From positions 1,973,001-2,037,000 of the forward strand of contig NZ_CP115159.1 of NCBI RefSeq assembly GCF_027594425.1: 64,000 nt of DNA. The letters are read 5' to 3'. This stretch comes from Zunongwangia sp. HGR-M22 (lineage in GTDB: Bacteria; Bacteroidota; Bacteroidia; Flavobacteriales; Flavobacteriaceae). A program made the translations under genes and the position numbers. The notes under the pieces were generated by a model. It was not told where the DNA came from, searched no databases, and saw only the letters and a list, made by a program, of their open reading frames with translations. Positions 60,097 through 64,000 of the stretch are shown one piece after another; the first letter of the stretch is position 1, and every line of letters begins with the position of its first letter.

Positions 60097-61971
60097 TTAC
60101 TTTTCCCAAGTATTATTATCTGGTGTAGCATCCATCCAAATACCGCCTTCGATCGCTACAGCTTTTACTTCTTTTTCCGTAGCAATTTTTATAGAAGTTT
60201 TATTTTCCGCATTTTCCCAAATTGTAGATTTTTGATGAACTCTTTTGGTACTTCCATCGTTATAAGTCAGTTTTACATCAAAAGGTGCCGGCATTCCACC
60301 AACATTGGTTACGCTAACTTCAACTGAGTTATTTTGCTGGTTTACATCTTCAATCTTAAAATCAATATAGTTAGGACTAAAATACCAGCTATCCCAAAAC
60401 CAATTTAGGTTTTCACCACTAATATCATTTATGCTATAAAAGAAATCCCAAGGGATTGGATGTTTACCATTCCAGCGTTCCATATATCCTTGCAATGCTT
60501 TTTTGAAAACTTCTTCACCTAATAAATCTTTTAGTGCAAGATAACCAAGAGCCGCTTTTCCGTAGGAATTATTTCTATAAACCGATCCGCTTAAAATATT
60601 GGAAGGTGTTATAATCGGCACATCCTGCTCCATATTATTATCACCAATCCATCTACGTACTCTAAAATTTTTAAAACTCTCTACCGCCTTTTCTTTTCCT
60701 AGATCTTCGATTCCGATTAAATGTTCTAGTGTAGTTGCCCAACCTTCGTCCATAAAACCAAAGCGAGTTTCGTTGGTTCCCATATAAAAAGGAAAATAGG
60801 TATGTGCGATTTCATGTTCGGCAACAAAACGAGCCATATCTGGATCTTCATGAGAATTATCGTTAACCATCATTGGATATTCCATGTCTCCATGGCCGCG
60901 TACTAAGGTCGATTTGGAATATGGATATGGAACGCCCGGGTAATTGAAAGAAAACCAGTTTAACGCATGCTGTCCATAATCTACCATTTCTTTAAAATCT
61001 TCTGAAACATCATCGTAAGCAGCCTGTACACTTACCCGGCGATTAGTAGTAGAATCGACTACAACGCTTGCTGCATCCCAATTATATTCATTGCTTATAG
61101 CGATGGCAACATCGGTAATATTTGAAGCTTTCCATTTCCAGCTATTATTTCCTTCTTTAGTAATTTCTTTTTTCTTAAGATCTTCAGGCGTCGCAATTCG
61201 AATTACTTTATCGCTTGTCATTGATTTTTCGAGTTTCTTCGCATATTTTTTCTGAAGTACTTTATCTGGATTTTGTAAATCTCCTGTAGCCCACACAATA
61301 AAATCTTCTGGAACATTAATGCTGATTTCGTAATCATTAAAATCGTTGTAAAATTCCTGCATTCCGAAGAAAGTCATCGTATCCCAGCCCATATAATCAT
61401 CGTAAACCGCAACTCTAGGATAAAAATAGGCCAGATAGAACGTGTTTTCTAAAATAGCACCTTCTCTCCCACTCTGCTTAGAAATATCAAAATGCCAGTT
61501 AATGCTTAAGTCTATACTTTCGCCAGGTTTAAGCGGAGTATCCAGTTTGATCATTTTATTAGTGCCGTCGTTCTTGGAATTCCATTCTTTTTGGTTGCCA
61601 TTTTCTGAATATGAATCGATATGAATTCCGCTAGTCATATAATCTTCTGAAACCATTCCTAAACGCGGAACTCCGGGTTTATGGTTATTCAGAATTAGTT
61701 TAAAATTTAACGAATTTAGAGTGTCAGGACTATGATTAGTATAAGTTATTTCTTCGGAAGCTTTTACACTGCGATTTGGTGGATTAACTTCTAAATTAAT
61801 TTTATATTTTGCTGAATTTTGCCAATAATTATCTCCTGGTTTTCCTGTTTTGCTACGTGTTTTATTCTCGTAGGCTTCTTTAACATCTCTTGGTATATAC
61901 AATTCTTGTCCTATTGCAAACTTTCCAAGAAATAGTAAACCTAGTGATGCTGTTAAAATTGATTTTTTCAT
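60097..61971 (-). CDS. Secreted M1 family metallopeptidase-like protein
   Basis: A 624-residue secreted zinc peptidase of the aminopeptidase N/LTA4 hydrolase family. Signal peptide residues 1-21 (from the ATG at 61971; the 62019 start would add 16 non-signal residues). Zinc motif HEIAH in MARFVAEHEIAHTYFPFY, with the third ligand Glu 18 residues later in FGFMDEGWATTLEHL. Where classic members have GAMEN for N-terminal recognition, this one has HGDMEYPMM, as in several Bacteroidota M1 proteins. An N-terminal beta-saddle (residues about 40-280) is followed by the catalytic part and a beta end. It probably hydrolyses peptides in the periplasm. Confidence 0.9.
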   Translation of the reverse strand: MKKSILTASLGLLFLGKFAIGQELYIPRDVKEAYENKTRSKTGKPGDNYWQNSAKYKINLEVNPPNRSVKASEEITYTNHSPDTLNSLNFKLILNNHKPGVPRLGMVSEDYMTSGIHIDSYSENGNQKEWNSKNDGTNKMIKLDTPLKPGESIDLSINWHFDISKQSGREGAILENTFYLAYFYPRVAVYDDYMGWDTMTFFGMQEFYNDFNDYEISINVPEDFIVWATGDLQNPDKVLQKKYAKKLEKSMTSDKVIRIATPEDLKKKEITKEGNNSWKWKASNITDVAIAISNEYNWDAASVVVDSTTNRRVSVQAAYDDVSEDFKEMVDYGQHALNWFSFNYPGVPYPYSKSTLVRGHGDMEYPMMVNDNSHEDPDMARFVAEHEIAHTYFPFYMGTNETRFGFMDEGWATTLEHLIGIEDLGKEKAVESFKNFRVRRWIGDNNMEQDVPIITPSNILSGSVYRNNSYGKAALGYLALKDLLGEEVFKKALQGYMERWNGKHPIPWDFFYSINDISGENLNWFWDSWYFSPNYIDFKIEDVNQQNNSVEVSVTNVGGMPAPFDVKLTYNDGSTKRVHQKSTIWENAENKTSIKIATEKEVKAVAIEGGIWMDATPDNNTWEK

Positions 61972-62236
61972 GTAGTTAAAGTTAATTGTATTCGAAAATA
62001 ATGCTTCGAATTTAAACAAGCTTGCTAATTCAGCTTTTTTCAGTATAAAAGGGTTTTACTGTCTATTTATTAAAAAAGTGATCGATTAAAAGATAATTGC
62101 ATAATATTTATTTCAATTTTATTGCCAATTTTTTTATTTCACATCTTACAATTGCTTAAGTATTCCTTAAATAAAGTTAATACGGTTTAGTGCTTTTACA
62201 TGATTCTTTAAATTACCCAAAAGCTTAATATAACAG

Positions 62237-63754
62237 ATGAAAAAAATCGCTATTATTGGTGGTGGTGCTTGTGGATCGGCTGCTCTTATCGAACTTATTA
62301 TCCAAAGTATCACCGCCAAATTACAAGATCAAATTTCCTTTGTACTTATTGAACGTAAGGAAAAAGCAGGATATGGTTTAGCCTTTGGATCTAAGCAACG
62401 TAGCCATATTTTAAATACGCAAGCCGACCTGATGGGAATATATGCTAACGAACCGGCACATTTTGCGGAATGGTTAAAGGAAAACGGCAGAAAATATAGA
62501 GACGATGTTAAAAGTGAGAGTGATGAAGATAATGCTTATACCAGCAGATTGCTATATGGCCATTATGTTTCGCAGCAATTAAAAGAAACCATCGAAAAAG
62601 CAAAAAAGCATAATATAAAGGTAGAACGTATTAAAGATGAAGCTTATAATATAGACAAACTGGAAAATGAAAAACTGCTTATTCATCTAAGTAGCGAAAA
62701 CACAGTTGAAGTTGACGAAGTTTTGCTAGCTCCGGGAACTCCGAAACCAAACATATTCAGTCATTTTAAAGACAATCCAAATTACATAGATTTTCCATGG
62801 CCCACAAAGCGCTTGTTAGAAAAAACTAATAAGAACGATCATGTTGGTGTTTTAGGAAGTAGCCTTAGTGCTATCGATTCGGTAATGACTTTAATCGATA
62901 ACGGTCATGAAGGTAAAATCACCATGTTTTCTCCAGATGGTATGCTACCCAGAGTTCAACCAGATGAAAACAAAGGTTTTGAACGTAAATATTTAACCCT
63001 TGCTAACCTCCATAAAATAAAAAGAGAAAAAGGACATGCACCAAGAGCTAAAGACTTATTTCGTTTATTTATAAAAGATATTGAAGCTGCCGAAGGTAAA
63101 TCGCTAGATTGGAGTTCTTTTAATCGGGATTCTAAAGATCAACTTCCCTTATTAGAACATGATATTAAAGTTGCTGAAAAAGGTGGAGATTCATTATCGA
63201 ACATGGCATATTCAATGCGTTACGATACTTCTACCATTTGGAGTTGGATGAGCTTACATGAGCAAATAATTTTCACAAAATGGCTGGGTAGACACTGGAC
63301 GATTACTAGGCACGCAATACCACTCTACAATGCTAGAAGGCTGTCTAAACTCTTGAAAGAAGGCAAGCTTGACATTATATCGCAAAACAAAAAGGTAGAA
63401 TTTATTAAAGATAAAAATTGTTTTAGCATCGCTACAGGATTAGATGGAGTTTTCGAGCTTGATAAACTTGTAAACGCTACCGGTAGCGCCGGAAGATTAG
63501 AAGAAATGGACAATGTACTTGTACAAAATCTTTTAAAGAAAAAATACCTAAAACCTCATCCAATTGGTGGCGCAGTAATTAACCCGCATACTATGCAGTG
63601 CATATCTGAAGCTGGAGGAGAACATATTTATGGTGTAGGCCATCTGATAAATGGCATGTTGATGGATGTAAATGCCGTTTGGTTTAATGTAAAAACAATA
63701 GCTCGCCTAGCCTCAGAAATTATATTCAAAACAACTTCTAATGGACACGTTTAA
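62237..63754 (+). CDS. FAD/NAD(P)-binding oxidoreductase-like protein
   Basis: A 505-residue flavoprotein of the FAD-NAD(P)-binding (YdhS/HpaB-like) type. The N-terminal dinucleotide fingerprint is IAIIGGGACGSAALIELI, followed by the family block AFGSKQRSHILNTQADLMGIYANEP, a second fingerprint HVGVLGSSLSAIDSVMTLIDN near residue 200, and a closing LVNATGSAGRLEEM with INPHTMQC and GVGHLINGMLMDVNAVW. Members are probably monooxygenase-like or hydroxyacylglutathione-linked enzymes of no proven substrate. Its last 14 bases overlap the start of the next gene, which points to one operon. Confidence 0.85.
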   Translation: MKKIAIIGGGACGSAALIELIIQSITAKLQDQISFVLIERKEKAGYGLAFGSKQRSHILNTQADLMGIYANEPAHFAEWLKENGRKYRDDVKSESDEDNAYTSRLLYGHYVSQQLKETIEKAKKHNIKVERIKDEAYNIDKLENEKLLIHLSSENTVEVDEVLLAPGTPKPNIFSHFKDNPNYIDFPWPTKRLLEKTNKNDHVGVLGSSLSAIDSVMTLIDNGHEGKITMFSPDGMLPRVQPDENKGFERKYLTLANLHKIKREKGHAPRAKDLFRLFIKDIEAAEGKSLDWSSFNRDSKDQLPLLEHDIKVAEKGGDSLSNMAYSMRYDTSTIWSWMSLHEQIIFTKWLGRHWTITRHAIPLYNARRLSKLLKEGKLDIISQNKKVEFIKDKNCFSIATGLDGVFELDKLVNATGSAGRLEEMDNVLVQNLLKKKYLKPHPIGGAVINPHTMQCISEAGGEHIYGVGHLINGMLMDVNAVWFNVKTIARLASEIIFKTTSNGHV

Positions 63755-64000
63755 ATCTTTATATTCAAGTTTATTACCCTATTTATGCTGCATTCCTGTA
63801 GGTTATTTTATTAGCAAAAAAGAATGGATTCCTAAAGCATGGATCCATAAACCTTTACTATTTGTTTTATTACCAATTTTAGTAATAGACCATGTTCTTA
63901 ATGCAGAATTTTCTAATTTATTAATATTAGCCAGTATTTCATTCTTATTGGCTTTTTTAATGATTTTTCCGGCTATTTTAGTAGACAAATGGCTAGATAA
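63741..64000 (+). CDS. AEC-like membrane transporter (partial, C-terminus beyond window edge)
   Basis: The first 86 codons of a membrane protein that runs off the right edge without a stop. Three hydrophobic helices are visible in the residues present (SLLPYLCCIPVGYFI, LLFVLLPILVIDHVL and ILASISFLLAFLMIFPAIL). The layout, a short N-terminal helix with ISKKEW and a helix ending in LPILVI, resembles the auxin efflux carrier (AEC)/malate permease type, an inference from few residues. Its ATG at 63741 overlaps the FAD/NAD(P)-binding gene by 14 nt, so it should be co-transcribed. Confidence 0.6.
   Translation, partial: MDTFKSLYSSLLPYLCCIPVGYFISKKEWIPKAWIHKPLLFVLLPILVIDHVLNAEFSNLLILASISFLLAFLMIFPAILVDKWLD

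Overview
The window looks like a chromosomal segment of a marine or soil member of the Flavobacteriaceae (Bacteroidota), close in gene style to Gramella, Zunongwangia or Salegentibacter. This is inferred from low GC, Bacteroidota-type promoters (TAnnTTTG -7 boxes just ahead of many genes), Ser-Cys or Gly-Cys lipoboxes, a fused E1 alpha/beta dehydrogenase, a MutS2 without an Smr domain, and DUF3667, DUF4251 and DUF1835 proteins. I see no rRNA, tRNA, CRISPR array, insertion sequence, integrase or phage gene. Most of the window is core or housekeeping DNA; the less ordinary parts are small pockets between core genes.

Layout. 1-2200 (leftward): the edge of a glycan-degrading locus with a secreted GH43 enzyme followed by a GH92 mannosidase cut by the window edge. 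2485-4529: a methyltransferase and a secreted coiled-coil protein of unknown role. 4699-11493 (rightward): ychF, then parE, a small membrane protein, parC and mscL packed end to end. 11497-13790: a lipoprotein, then an XRE regulator divergent from an M14 carboxypeptidase, with five TTTACA-type dyads in the shared promoter region. 13867-19238: an Lrp regulator, PEP carboxylase, DinB-like and BrkB-like proteins and a DJ-1/PfpI protein. 19302-25459: an acidic protein, aroB, proline dehydrogenase, an LpxH-like phosphatase, aroC and a dicarboxylate symporter. 25583-28758 (leftward): a zinc-ribbon membrane gene broken by one amber codon, a DCC protein and MutS2. 28931-31667: ung followed by an accessory pocket of membrane proteins and a DUF4177-like peptide.

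31746-37842 is one leftward block: a 2OG-Fe(II) oxygenase, a SUI1/YciH protein, a DUF1835 protein and a nucleoside phosphorylase, then ppk1 (own promoter) coupled to a cytoplasmic solute-binding-like protein. 38024-44700 (rightward): fused 2-oxoacid dehydrogenase E1, a DUF1328 peptide, a lipocalin-like lipoprotein, an OmpA-like lipoprotein, an MBL-like protein lacking the usual metal motif, and an Aquifex-type aconitase. 44765-51231: HPF, a CDF metal transporter, a DUF4251 lipoprotein, an S41 peptidase, a cold-shock protein, and a GH1 glucosidase abutting an MJ1255-type glycosyltransferase and a coupled 45-codon ORF. 51345-53500: a DOPA-dioxygenase-like protein, an azoreductase with a 16-bp dyad at its promoter, and a membrane-anchored AraC-type protein. 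53772-57903 (leftward): the pentose-phosphate operon rpiB-gnd-zwf-pgl. 58076-64000: YeiH exporter with its LysR regulator, a secreted M1 peptidase, an FAD/NAD(P)-binding protein and the start of an AEC-like transporter.

The strongest unusual signals are the XRE/M14 operator array, the amber-interrupted zinc-ribbon gene, the coupled ppk1 and solute-binding-like pair, the GH1/glycosyltransferase/small ORF unit, and the extra membrane gene between parE and parC. No clearly new defence or mobile system is visible. Family assignments come from motifs and remembered family sequences; no database search was possible. No gene-free stretch exceeds about 300 bases.
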